DNA of 64,000 bases, taken from positions 1-64,000 of the forward strand of contig NZ_FVZB01000006.1 in NCBI RefSeq assembly GCF_900166655.1, given 5' to 3'. The DNA comes from Halobacillus hunanensis (GTDB taxonomy: Bacteria; Bacillota; Bacilli; Bacillales; Halobacillaceae). The position numbers and the translations under genes are program-made. Of this stretch, positions 56,449 to 64,000 are shown piece by piece (positions within the stretch are counted from its first letter, which is position 1; each line of letters starts with the position of its first letter). Below the pieces are notes generated by a model. The model made no database searches and had not been told where the DNA came from. It worked only from the letters and a program-made list of their open reading frames with translations.

Positions 56449-56547
56449 CTAACCTTGAGATTTAGATTTTTTCACTGCATTCGTTATACTAAGTGCCAGG
56501 CCGCCCCAAATTATAACTATAGTGACAATAAACATGACGATAGCCAT
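56449..56547 (-). CDS. metS: MetS-type small subunit of the NSS transporter
   Basis: 32 residues, MAIVMFIVTIVIIWGGLALS then a short basic tail. A single membrane helix with the WGGLALS core of the methionine/alanine importer small subunit family. Its ATG overlaps the stop of the transporter (TAATG), so the two are translationally coupled. GGAGG lies 10 bases upstream within the transporter 3' end. In Corynebacterium MetPS the small subunit is required for transport. Confidence 0.85.
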   Translation of the reverse strand: MAIVMFIVTIVIIWGGLALSITNAVKKSKSQG

Positions 56548-58076
56548 TAGCGAGCAACCTCCTTTTTCTCTTCATTTGACTGCTGTTCCAATTCATTGTT
56601 CGGCCACTTTTTAATGGACATTAATGCCCCAACGAAAATGGCTCCAATGGCAACAATCCATCCAAAGTTAAATAAGAAATCAATTGGATAACCTCCGTAT
56701 GCCGCTGATAATTCCGCACGTAAGTTTTGTAGAAGCATGTACCCAAGCACTACAGGTGTAATTATCCCAAGGCAAATTCGCCACCAGGTACCTAATCTAA
56801 TATCAGAAATTTCGTTAGCATGTGATTGAAAACCCTTGAGTCCCTTAGCGAACCAGGCTAAGGCCACAACTTCGAACAGCCCGGCCATTGCTACCCCGTA
56901 GGAGTTGATGAAATGGTCTACAGTGTCCAAAAGGTTCAGTCCTCCTCGCGTAGCGTAAAGTAAAGAAATAAGAGCAGAAAGCCCTCCACCAAACGCTATT
57001 GATTTGCCGCGTGAAATATTGAACTTTTCAGATACAGCTGCAACGTATGTCTCCGTAATCGAAATAAGTGAAGACAACCCTGCCAATACTAAAGATGCAA
57101 AGAATAGAAAGCCAAAAATTCTTGGAATCCCAGGAATTTGGCTGACAATTTCCGGAAATACCATAAAAGCAAGTCCTACTCCCCCTACACCCTTCTCAGC
57201 CGCTAGCTGACTGACGGTTGTATCATAGGTAAATGCCATAAAACCGATTGCGGCAAAAACACCAATCCCCGCCAGGATTTCAAAGGAAGAGTTAGCAAAT
57301 CCAGTAATAAAGGCATTGTTCGTTATATCAGATTTCTTAGGAAGATAGGAAGCATAAGTCACCATAATAGCAAAAGCAATTGATAAACTGAAGAATATCT
57401 GTCCATATGCTGCTACCCAAACCTGTGGATCGGCAATACTAGACCAATCAGGTGTAAAGAATGCTGACAGCCCTGCTGCAGCCCCTTCCAAAGTAACAGC
57501 TCTAATGACCATAATCGTAAACAGGATAATTAAGGTAGGAATAAAGAATTTGTTTGCTCTTTCAATACCTTTCTTAACACCTTTAGAAAGAACACCCAAT
57601 GTAATAACCCAGACAATTAACAGTGGAAGTAAAATTTTAGGAACTAGACCACCGAAAGTCCCTGGATCTGTGAGTGTTAAAAAGTCTCCTACGAAAAAGC
57701 TGGTAGGATCATCGCCCCATGTTAAACCAAAAGAATAATATGCATACATAATTGCCCAGGCAATAATCACGGCGTAATAAGTAGAAATAACGAAAGCAAT
57801 CGTTACTTGCCACCAGCCTATCCACTCGAACCCTTTTCTAACCCTGCCTAGAGATTTAGGAGCTGAACCACGGTACTTATGACCTACCGTGTATTCCAAA
57901 ATTAGTAACGGTATCCCTGCTGTTAATAATGCAAACAGATAAGGAATAATAAATGCGCCGCCTCCACTTTCATAAGCTGTGGCGGGAAAACGCCAGATGT
58001 TCCCTAAACCAATTGCCGAACCCATGGCAGCAAATAAAAATCCTGCCCGTGACCCCCATTGTGATCGATTTTCCAT
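56547..58076 (-). CDS. metP: sodium-dependent amino-acid symporter (NSS/SNF, MetP-like)
   Basis: 509 residues, neurotransmitter:sodium symporter fold with about 12 helices. GSAIGLGNIWRFPATAYESGGGAF holds the TM1 unwound Na+/substrate site. The coupled metS gene makes methionine/alanine the likely substrate class. The start is ATG 58076 with GGGAGG upstream. Na+ coupling suits a halotolerant host. Confidence 0.92.
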   Translation of the reverse strand: MENRSQWGSRAGFLFAAMGSAIGLGNIWRFPATAYESGGGAFIIPYLFALLTAGIPLLILEYTVGHKYRGSAPKSLGRVRKGFEWIGWWQVTIAFVISTYYAVIIAWAIMYAYYSFGLTWGDDPTSFFVGDFLTLTDPGTFGGLVPKILLPLLIVWVITLGVLSKGVKKGIERANKFFIPTLIILFTIMVIRAVTLEGAAAGLSAFFTPDWSSIADPQVWVAAYGQIFFSLSIAFAIMVTYASYLPKKSDITNNAFITGFANSSFEILAGIGVFAAIGFMAFTYDTTVSQLAAEKGVGGVGLAFMVFPEIVSQIPGIPRIFGFLFFASLVLAGLSSLISITETYVAAVSEKFNISRGKSIAFGGGLSALISLLYATRGGLNLLDTVDHFINSYGVAMAGLFEVVALAWFAKGLKGFQSHANEISDIRLGTWWRICLGIITPVVLGYMLLQNLRAELSAAYGGYPIDFLFNFGWIVAIGAIFVGALMSIKKWPNNELEQQSNEEKKEVAR

Positions 58077-58268
58077 GTGAAAAGACCTCCCTTTCATAAT
58101 CAGAATCCTTTCTCTATACTTTATGTGACAAGCAAGGAAAAGAGAATCTTTATAATTTTTCTTTTTTTCTGATTATTTATACTTAGATTATAACCATACT
58201 GCTCATTAGATGTCAAAGCAATATTTTGGTATTCAATTTTCCTAAAAGCGCCTTTAATTGTGAATGAA

Positions 58269-58303
58269 ATAAAAAGAGAGGCGCTTTAAAGCGCCTCTCT
58301 AAC
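58269..58303 (-). terminator. terminator of the NhaC-family gene
   Basis: AGAGAGGCGCTTT / AAAGCGCCTCTCT stem with T/A runs, just downstream of the NhaC-family stop on the minus strand. Confidence 0.85.
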
Positions 58304-58312
58304 GAGTATATT

Positions 58313-59875
58313 TTACCCAGTACTATAGTCTTTTGATAAATAGAAATGGACAATAGCAGCTATTACAGCGGTGATGATGATCGTAATTATGAATGCCCAT
58401 ACCAATTGTCCTGTGAAACCTAACAATAAATAACCAATTCCTGCAGCGAAGGCTGCCATAAAAGCATAAGGTAATTGTGTTAGTACATGATCAATATGAT
58501 TGGAGCCCGCACCGGTTGAAGACAGAATGGTTGTGTCCGAAATTGGTGAGCAATGGTCTCCAAATACAGAGCCCGCCAGCACCGCTGATAAAGCAGGCAG
58601 GACTAGACTTACATCAATCCCCGCAGCAACCTGGCCTGCTATAGGGAGCATAATACCAAAGGTTCCCCACGACGTCCCTGTTGCTAACGCCATGAATCCT
58701 GCTACTATAAAGATTAGAAACGGCAGTAAAGCTATGTTAATCGATGCCTGGTTCACAAAACTGACCAAATACTCGCCTGTTCCAAGCTGGTTGATGATGT
58801 CCCCGATCATCCAGGCAAAAAGAAGAATATATACTGCTGGCAGCATCGCCTTTATCCCTTCCACAAATACGTGGTTCATACTTGACTTAGGTTCAGGCTG
58901 TTTAAAGTAAAGAGCCCCTGCTAAAAGTACCGATAATAATCCACCAATAAACAACGAAATGTTTACATTTGTATTAGCAAATATGCTTAATAAGTTCACT
59001 GACTCAGATGAATTTCTTATCCCAGTTATGACCATAGACAGAACTGTACCCACAATTAACACAGTAATCGGCCAGACGAGGTGAGATATCTTGCCATGAT
59101 TATGCTCTTGAAACTCCTCATTTAAGTCTCCAGGAACATCATTTTTTTTATCAGGATCAATGAGTTCACCTGTTTGGACCGCTCTTTTTTCATGAGTACG
59201 CATCGGTCCAATGTCTACTTTCATAAATACGGTTAGGAAAACAAGAAGTAATGCCGCAAACACATAAAAGTTATAAGGAATCATTCTGACAAAAGCTTCG
59301 AACGCTTGATAATCAGTAATTTCATTTGCAGCTAGGATGCTTCCTATTGTACCGATAATATAAGCGCCCCAGCTTGAAATAGGGGAAATAACAGTTACCG
59401 GTGCCGAAGTTGAGTCTATATAATAAGCAAGCTTGGCCCTGGAAATCTTGTGACGGTCTGTAACAGGCCTGGCTACCTGTCCAACCGCAAGTGCGTTAAA
59501 ATAGTCATCGATAAAAATAATTATTCCTAGCAGAACAGGAACAAGCTTTGCCCCTCTTCGTGTTTTAATACGGTTTACAGCCCATTTACCAAAAGCTCTG
59601 CTACTGCCCGAGGCTGTCATAAAAGCTGTAGCAATTCCGAGTAAAAGTAAAAAGGCCAACAAATAAATATTGCCTGTATTAAGAGCTCCTTCGCTATAAA
59701 AAATCGAAGCGAAAACACTCCAAATCATTTGAATTCCTTCCATTATATTTAACTGTGTCAGCATAAACGCCCCAACAATGATGCCTGCAGCTAATGACAA
59801 TATAACCTTTCTCGTTGCAATTACAAGCACAAGCATAAGTAATGGTGGAATTAGTGAGTAAATCGTTCCTTCCAA
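58313..59875 (-). CDS. NhaC-family transporter, probable lysine transporter (LysW-like)
   Basis: 520 residues, NhaC antiporter superfamily with about 12 helices. Motifs FIDDYFNALAVGQ, SWGAYIIGTIGS, ATGTSWGTFGIMLP and FGDHCSPISDTTILSSTGA. Family members are Na+/H+ or amino-acid antiporters. A lysine riboswitch leads the transcript, which fits the lysine-regulated NhaC relatives called LysW in comparative studies; direct lysine transport is inference. Starts at TTG 59873-59875 behind GGAGGGG. Confidence 0.88.
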   Translation of the reverse strand: MEGTIYSLIPPLLMLVLVIATRKVILSLAAGIIVGAFMLTQLNIMEGIQMIWSVFASIFYSEGALNTGNIYLLAFLLLLGIATAFMTASGSSRAFGKWAVNRIKTRRGAKLVPVLLGIIIFIDDYFNALAVGQVARPVTDRHKISRAKLAYYIDSTSAPVTVISPISSWGAYIIGTIGSILAANEITDYQAFEAFVRMIPYNFYVFAALLLVFLTVFMKVDIGPMRTHEKRAVQTGELIDPDKKNDVPGDLNEEFQEHNHGKISHLVWPITVLIVGTVLSMVITGIRNSSESVNLLSIFANTNVNISLFIGGLLSVLLAGALYFKQPEPKSSMNHVFVEGIKAMLPAVYILLFAWMIGDIINQLGTGEYLVSFVNQASINIALLPFLIFIVAGFMALATGTSWGTFGIMLPIAGQVAAGIDVSLVLPALSAVLAGSVFGDHCSPISDTTILSSTGAGSNHIDHVLTQLPYAFMAAFAAGIGYLLLGFTGQLVWAFIITIIITAVIAAIVHFYLSKDYSTG

Positions 59876-59974
59876 GATCGTCCCCTCCGTTTAACTTAAG
59901 ATGGTTATTCGGTGACTGCGGGATTCTACTGGAGATAAAAATTGAGGAATGTAAAAGAGCAATTAAAACACAAA

Positions 59975-60009
59975 AAAGACAATGATAGAAAATAATCTAT
60001 CATTGCCTT
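59975..60009 (-). terminator. terminator of the lysine riboswitch
   Basis: GGCAATGATAGA / TCTATCATTGTC stem with CTTTTTTG on the minus strand, between the aptamer and the transporter gene. Confidence 0.82.
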
Positions 60010-60034
60010 GTTAGCAACTTGATTATCCTCCATT

Positions 60035-60226
60035 TCGATCAGTAGCGCCCCATACACCAATAAAAGCATGCATGAGAGTGTATTTCTTATTTAGATATAC
60101 ACCAGATTAAAACAGATTGACAGCTGTATTAAACTTCGGCAGGACTCCCCTTTCTTCGTGTGATCTTCGTTGTCATTCTCCCACAGAATACTAATAAAGC
60201 CTGCGCCTCTACCTCACCGATCTGAT
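60035..60226 (-). promoter_or_regulatory. lysine riboswitch (L-box)
   Basis: The minus strand shows, in order, GGTGAGGTAGAGGCGC, TTAGTATT, GAGAATGA, GAAAGGGGAGTC, TGCCGAAG, the AATCTGGTGTAT pseudoknot arm and the closing GGGGCGCTACTGATC, which pairs with GATCGGTGAGGTAG. The core matches the lysine aptamer consensus. The 5' part of this 398-base gap otherwise only holds the promoter region. Confidence 0.9.
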
Positions 60227-60273
60227 AAGGTCACGCATATTCAGTTCCTACACAGTTTATCAGGAACCTTCCT

Positions 60274-61032
60274 TTATTGCAAGGGGTCCATTGGGATGGA
60301 GAACGTCGGTGACTCATTGTTACCATCTTCATTATAAAATTCAGGTACTTCACCCATAATCGTGCGAGTATCTATCGGAATTTTATTGGTTACTACTGTA
60401 GGTTTTGAAGAAAAAGGGATGACCACTCTCAAGCTAACTTTATAATGAATCCACAGTTGAAAATGTGCAGAGTTAATTCCATATTCAGTAATTTCATTTT
60501 TAAATTGTGTTTGAACATCTCCAATCACCTGTAATTGAACTGGCACCTTAGGTCCCAAGTTTGATAGAAGTGTGTTGTTTGTTGCTAGTCCGATTGGAAC
60601 CTTAATTAAGGTAACTGGTTCTACGCCTTTGCCTTCTTCCGATGGTTCAAGATCCGCCTTTAATGTTACATCCATGGGCAAATCATTTTGTTCCATTCGT
60701 CTAAGAAAATGCTGTATTCTCATAGTGGTGTCCCTTAAAGCCTTATTTACAACGAGAGAATTCCATCCCATAGAAACTATGTTTCCTTCATTATCTTTTT
60801 CAATCTCCACCAGGTCATCGTAATCTATACCCTCAGAAATTTGCCTGCTCACTGCTTCGTTAATAGCAACCCTCGCCAATTGATGAGCTTTCGTATTTGC
60901 GATATCCTGGATTGCTGGTGTAATTCCTCTGTCAATTAACCATAGGCACGAACCGGTAATAATCAGGAAACAAATAAAAGTAATAAGAATCCTCTTCCCA
61001 ATTGAGGGTGGATTTGCTTTCTTTTTTTTCAT
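60274..61032 (-). CDS. yunB: sporulation protein YunB
   Basis: 252 residues, YunB family: N-terminal membrane helix (about 14-32), then a helical/beta outside region (IANTKAHQLARVAINEAVS, LVVNKALRDTTMRIQ, VPIGLATNNTLLSNLGPKV). sigma-E dependent in B. subtilis. The ATG (61030-61032) has AGGAGGGG 6 bases upstream, but that element lies in a hairpin. Confidence 0.92.
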   Translation of the reverse strand: MKKKKANPPSIGKRILITFICFLIITGSCLWLIDRGITPAIQDIANTKAHQLARVAINEAVSRQISEGIDYDDLVEIEKDNEGNIVSMGWNSLVVNKALRDTTMRIQHFLRRMEQNDLPMDVTLKADLEPSEEGKGVEPVTLIKVPIGLATNNTLLSNLGPKVPVQLQVIGDVQTQFKNEITEYGINSAHFQLWIHYKVSLRVVIPFSSKPTVVTNKIPIDTRTIMGEVPEFYNEDGNNESPTFSIPMDPLQ

Positions 61033-61037
61033 AGAAC

Positions 61038-61077
61038 AACCCCTCCTGCACTATCTATATGTCGGTGAGGAGGGGTT
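61038..61077 (-). promoter_or_regulatory. hairpin masking the yunB ribosome-binding site
   Basis: Perfect 9-bp AACCCCTCC / GGAGGGGTT (61038-61046, 61069-61077). On the transcript, the arm near the start codon contains the Shine-Dalgarno AGGAGGGG. Folding would block initiation. Could also be a weak terminator for yunD, but there is no T-run. Confidence 0.6.
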
Positions 61078-61123
61078 TAAGCATCCAGTTATAAAGTTGT
61101 TTCACATTTTACCATCATTCAAG

Positions 61124-62539
61124 TTAAAAGTGAGTACTCCGTTCCTCTTTACATGATGAACGGAGAGACTGGGCAAGAACATCGCGCAGCAGCTCTGGCA
61201 TGTAATATTTTTTATTTTTAGCATAGGCAATTTCAGGAAAAAGTCTGCCAAACGTAAAGGTGTCAGCAGTGCCCAATGAATAAGCCCTTTTCTTATCAAT
61301 GGCCTTTCCATTCATACGAACGTCACGGACATGAATTTCACCATCAGATCCTTCTTCCGTTTCGATCTCTACTCCCGAAAACACCATTTTTCCAATCACT
61401 TCTCCTCTAAATCCTAAGCCCTTTAGTCGAATTTCCGTGAATTTTTTTGTATGAGCGACTCGAATCACTTCCAGCAGTTCATCACCGAAAAGTTCAACTT
61501 TGCATGGATTCATTGGATGGGGGCAAATTCTATGAATGTCCTCCAGCGTGATCTCCCCAGAATGAATATGATCCAATAACACACCGGAATTCAGCATAGC
61601 AAGATCTGCATCAGTCCAGTTTTGCATTTCTTCGGTAAACTGTTTCATAAGCGGTGTTTCCTTAAACCAGGCAATCTTTAACGGCTGCTCAATGCTGGCT
61701 AGAGGGGTCTGAAGATGTTCAACCGCATGGCGCCTCTTATCTTCTACCTGCTTTATAACTATGTTATCTTTTTTCATATTTTCTGTAGGCACGGCGTAAG
61801 CTTCTTTGTTAGTTATCGACTGTGTACCATGATCCCACTCAATTAGCACTTCACCTAAATGGGTACCGTGTTTGCCGACGGCTGTTAATATAGATTCATT
61901 TGTTATTTCACCATTTTGAAAGAGGTGGTGCGTGTGACCCCCGATAATTACATCAATACCCCGATAACGTTTAGCAATCTCTTCATCATCATACATGCCT
62001 AAGTGGGAGAGAAGGACGATAATATCAGCTTGTCCCTGAACCTCTTCCAAGAGCTGATCTAATACATCAAAAGGCGAATCAATTGACCAGCCAAGCAGCC
62101 TGTAAAAAGTCTCAAAAGGAGCCGTAAGCCCTATCACCCCGATCTTAACCCCGTGTTTGGATTGAACTACTTTGTAGGGTTTCAACCAATGAGGCTGAGC
62201 AGTTTTTTGAGAGTGTAAATTAGCACAAACAATTTCGAAATCAGCTTTATCGTATAAGGAATACAGGTCATCATAGGATAAGGTGATTCCTTCATTGTTT
62301 CCTAAGTTTGCAAAACTATAGCCTGCTTCATTAAGAAGTTCAACATTTCCTTTTCCCATCAAGCCTTCTGTTAATGGGTGGAACCGATCAACATGATCCC
62401 CATTATCCAACAGCCAAAAGCTCTCCTCATTTATATGGTGCAGTTTTTTTCGTTGATTAAAATACCCTACAATTTGAGGCCAATTCTCAAAGTGACTATG
62501 CAAATCGCTGGTATAATATAAAAAGATTTTTTCCTTCAT
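61124..62539 (-). CDS. yunD: bifunctional metallophosphatase / 5'-nucleotidase family protein YunD
   Basis: 471 residues. N-terminal metallophosphoesterase with TSDLHSHFENW, LDNGDHVDRF, NLGNNEGI, and GGHTHHLFQNG. C-terminal 5'-nucleotidase domain (about 300-465; TADTFTFG). Cytosolic (no signal peptide). The start is ATG 62539 with AAGGAG; the yunE stop lies within that site, so the two are coupled. Confidence 0.92.
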   Translation of the reverse strand: MKEKIFLYYTSDLHSHFENWPQIVGYFNQRKKLHHINEESFWLLDNGDHVDRFHPLTEGLMGKGNVELLNEAGYSFANLGNNEGITLSYDDLYSLYDKADFEIVCANLHSQKTAQPHWLKPYKVVQSKHGVKIGVIGLTAPFETFYRLLGWSIDSPFDVLDQLLEEVQGQADIIVLLSHLGMYDDEEIAKRYRGIDVIIGGHTHHLFQNGEITNESILTAVGKHGTHLGEVLIEWDHGTQSITNKEAYAVPTENMKKDNIVIKQVEDKRRHAVEHLQTPLASIEQPLKIAWFKETPLMKQFTEEMQNWTDADLAMLNSGVLLDHIHSGEITLEDIHRICPHPMNPCKVELFGDELLEVIRVAHTKKFTEIRLKGLGFRGEVIGKMVFSGVEIETEEGSDGEIHVRDVRMNGKAIDKKRAYSLGTADTFTFGRLFPEIAYAKNKKYYMPELLRDVLAQSLRSSCKEERSTHF

Positions 62540-62550
62540 AATCAGTCTCC

Positions 62551-63363
62551 TTATCCAATACCTTGCCAGATTAATCGTATGCCAGCCATAATAAGTAATA
62601 TGCGGAGAAACCATTCCACCGCCTGTCCATCAACTTTTCGATTAATGAATGCTCCGCACATGCCTCCCAAATAGGCACCAGGGATAAAATAAAGGGCTCG
62701 AGCCCAATCAACATGCCCTAAATAGATATGAGTTGTCGCACTGGTTATACTTGAAATGAAAATAATGAACATCGAGGTTGCGGTCGCAATATGGGGCGGA
62801 AATCGAAACAACAGAATCAAAGCTGGAACGATAAGCGACCCTCCACCTATCCCAAGCAGTCCAGATAATATACCTATTGTAAAAGATAAAAGGAATCCAT
62901 AGCCAAAGGGAAACGTATAAGAATACTTTTCTCCATTAAGGTCTACAATCCTTTTCTTCCCCTTTAATACGATCTTACTAGGTGGTTTTCTTGGAAGAAA
63001 AAATAATAAGGATACAATAATCATGACACTTCCAAACAATAAGGCAAAGTGATTTGTTTCGAAAAACTGAATTAACCATGAGCCTAATATCCCCCCAGGG
63101 ACGCTTCCAATCAGTAGAAGAAACCCTGCCTTAAGGTCCACTCGTTTATGTTTAAAATAGGATAGAGTTGATGACAACCCCGTAAAAATCATCACAACTA
63201 AAGATATTCCCACAATTTTCTGCGGAGTGACCCAAGTAAATGATTGATAATGATCGCTAAGAAATAGAAGCGCAGGTACTAATATGACTCCGCCGCCCAG
63301 CCCTGCAACACTTCCAGCCAATGCTGTTACAAATCCAATAAATAATGCAATGATTATAAACAT
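62551..63363 (-). CDS. yunE: TauE/SafE-family sulfite exporter YunE
   Basis: 270 residues, eight membrane helices in two repeats. GSVAGLGGGVILVPAL and SGLLGIGGGSLIVPALIL are the paired half-motifs of the family. Anion (sulfite/organosulfonate) export is the family role; the substrate is unknown. Heads the yunE-yunD pair. Confidence 0.9.
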   Translation of the reverse strand: MFIIIALFIGFVTALAGSVAGLGGGVILVPALLFLSDHYQSFTWVTPQKIVGISLVVMIFTGLSSTLSYFKHKRVDLKAGFLLLIGSVPGGILGSWLIQFFETNHFALLFGSVMIIVSLLFFLPRKPPSKIVLKGKKRIVDLNGEKYSYTFPFGYGFLLSFTIGILSGLLGIGGGSLIVPALILLFRFPPHIATATSMFIIFISSITSATTHIYLGHVDWARALYFIPGAYLGGMCGAFINRKVDGQAVEWFLRILLIMAGIRLIWQGIG

Positions 63364-63471
63364 ACAAAACCTTCTATCTGTATTAGAGATAATATTATAG
63401 TATCACGTTTTCTATGACGAAAACATGAGTCTGAAGACAACCCTCCTAGTGTTTACCTTGGGTCGTGAAGT

Positions 63472-63507
63472 AAAAAGCCGTACAGATAGAAACCATCTGT
63501 ACGGCGT
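63472..63507 (-). terminator. terminator downstream of the OpuAC fragment
   Basis: GCCGTACAGAT / ATCTGTACGGC stem (63477-63505) with TTTTTAC on the minus strand. Confidence 0.85.
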
Positions 63508-63580
63508 AGTATCAATTCTTCTTTGTCCAATAGAAGAGGCTTGGACTTAACTAAACTTCCCAGACTCTTTATTTATGTTG

Positions 63581-63832
63581 TTATTCTTTTGATTGTAAAT
63601 CCTTAATTGAATCAATGTCCATGTATTCAGGAACAACGAATCCATTCTTTGTTCCTGTTAAGTTCTCACCTAAATCAACAAAGTCTTTTTTGTATTTCTC
63701 ATAGAAAGAGCTGTGTGTTGTAGGAAGCCATGGAGCTACCGTTGCATCCGCATCCGAGCCAGCTATTGATTGGAACACAATTGCTGGAGCTACGGTTTTC
63801 AATGTTACCTCGTACCCTTGTTGTTCAGGATT
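63581..63832 (-). pseudogene. fragment of a glycine-betaine/proline-betaine binding protein (OpuAC-like)
   Basis: About 83 codons match the middle of OpuAC/ProX-type substrate-binding proteins: APAIVFQSIAGSDADATV, PWLPTTHSSFYEKYK, DLGENLTGTKNGFVVPEYMD and DSIKDL. The signal peptide, lipobox and C-terminal two-thirds of the usual about 290 residues are missing. The nearest ATG lies inside a terminator hairpin. Probably a remnant; no ABC transporter partner follows. Confidence 0.85.
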
Positions 63833-63868
63833 AAAAAACCCATTTTGAAAAGATTGATCAAAATGGGT
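63833..63868 (-). terminator. terminator directly upstream of the OpuAC fragment
   Basis: ACCCATTTTGA / TCAAAATGGGT stem (63838-63848, 63858-63868) with TTTTTT on the minus strand. It overlaps the apparent ATG and first codons of the fragment's open frame. Confidence 0.85.
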
Positions 63869-63873
63869 CATTA

Positions 63874-63930
63874 TTAGTGAAACTTTACATTTTTAAAGAG
63901 TTGTAAGTATTCTTTGCTTGTACTATCCAT
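63874..63930 (-). CDS. possible 18-codon leader peptide or gene fragment
   Basis: ATG 63928-63930 to TAA, product MDSTSKEYLQLFKNVKFH, preceded by a weak AGGGAT and followed 5 bases later by the terminator. It may be the end of a truncated gene or a leader. Nothing else is seen from 63931 to 64000. Confidence 0.3.
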   Translation of the reverse strand: MDSTSKEYLQLFKNVKFH

Positions 63931-64000
63931 TAAAGATCCCTATAGTTAATATTCATTCTATTGTTTCTTATCTGTATAGTGTATCACAACTTAACGAAAT

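Noticed and set aside
63833-63871. First 13 codons of the betaine-binding fragment
   Set aside because: They coincide with a terminator stem and T-run and match nothing in the family.
1-64000. CRISPR array, prophage, integrative element or secondary-metabolite cluster
   Set aside because: No spaced direct repeats, integrase, phage structural or NRPS/PKS genes are present; only one IS was found.

Overview
The window looks like ordinary core chromosome from a low-to-moderate G+C Bacillaceae. I infer a moderately halophilic Halobacillus-like genus, but cannot prove it from the sequence alone. Supporting signs are the Bacillus-type 16S start at the left edge, strong AGGAGG ribosome-binding sites with ATG/GTG/TTG starts, and Bacillus-style T-box, SAM, FMN and lysine riboswitches. 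Gene order also follows the B. subtilis ytwF-leuS-ytqB-ytpBA-metK/pckA-men block, then the yug block and the yui-yum-yut-yun block, joined with material missing between them. There is no prophage, CRISPR array, defence island or secondary-metabolite cluster. The one intact mobile element is a 1.7 kb IS1182-family insertion.

Layout. 1-530: 5' end of a 16S gene (minus) with tandem promoters and a boxA. 538-9100: two rhodanese-like genes, leuS with its T-box, a 48-residue basic protein, mnmM/ytqB, ytpB-ytpA, a gamma-carbonic-anhydrase fold protein, and metK with its SAM riboswitch. 9400-13100: pckA with a CcpN-like operator, a Nudix hydrolase, a lipoprotein and an unknown small protein. 13172-22347: a near-complete menaquinone headgroup pathway (menF-D-H-B-E-C on minus; menA and a MenI-like thioesterase on plus). 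22377-27763: a Cys-less DksA-like protein, the FMN-riboswitch riboflavin transporter, a IIA-Glc-like protein without its phospho-histidine, a GltS-like FMN protein, an M42 peptidase and a thioredoxin-like protein. 27855-36000: K+ channel, yugN, pgi, iron alcohol dehydrogenase, S1 protein, patB, a lipoprotein CuZn-SOD and kapB. 36097-38691: KhtTU K+ efflux pair and deoD. 38726-40410: IS1182 element sitting in the loop of the deoD terminator.

40617-64000: leucyl aminopeptidase, yuiDCB, a Rex-like-box NADH dehydrogenase (yumB), ferredoxin-NADP reductase (yumC), and an iron-sulfur/thiol group (erpA-like yutM, yuzB, yuzD, nfuA). These are followed by a hydroxyacid dehydrogenase, yutG, an unrecognised 518-residue membrane protein, yutF, yutE, glpX, yutD, yutC and an M23 peptidase. 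Next come a MetP-MetS amino-acid symporter (its 32-residue small subunit is easily missed), a lysine-riboswitch NhaC-family transporter, yunB, yunD, yunE, and a betaine-binding-protein fragment behind a terminator.

Physiological themes are respiration (menaquinone, NDH-2, FNR), gluconeogenesis (pckA, glpX, pgi), K+/Na+ homeostasis (YugO-like channel, KhtTU, NSS and NhaC carriers) and Fe-S/thiol chemistry. The most interesting items are small: IS insertion into a terminator loop, several paralogues that have lost catalytic residues, a hairpin masking the yunB ribosome-binding site, and a lysine-riboswitch antiporter-family carrier. I found no clearly new multi-gene system.
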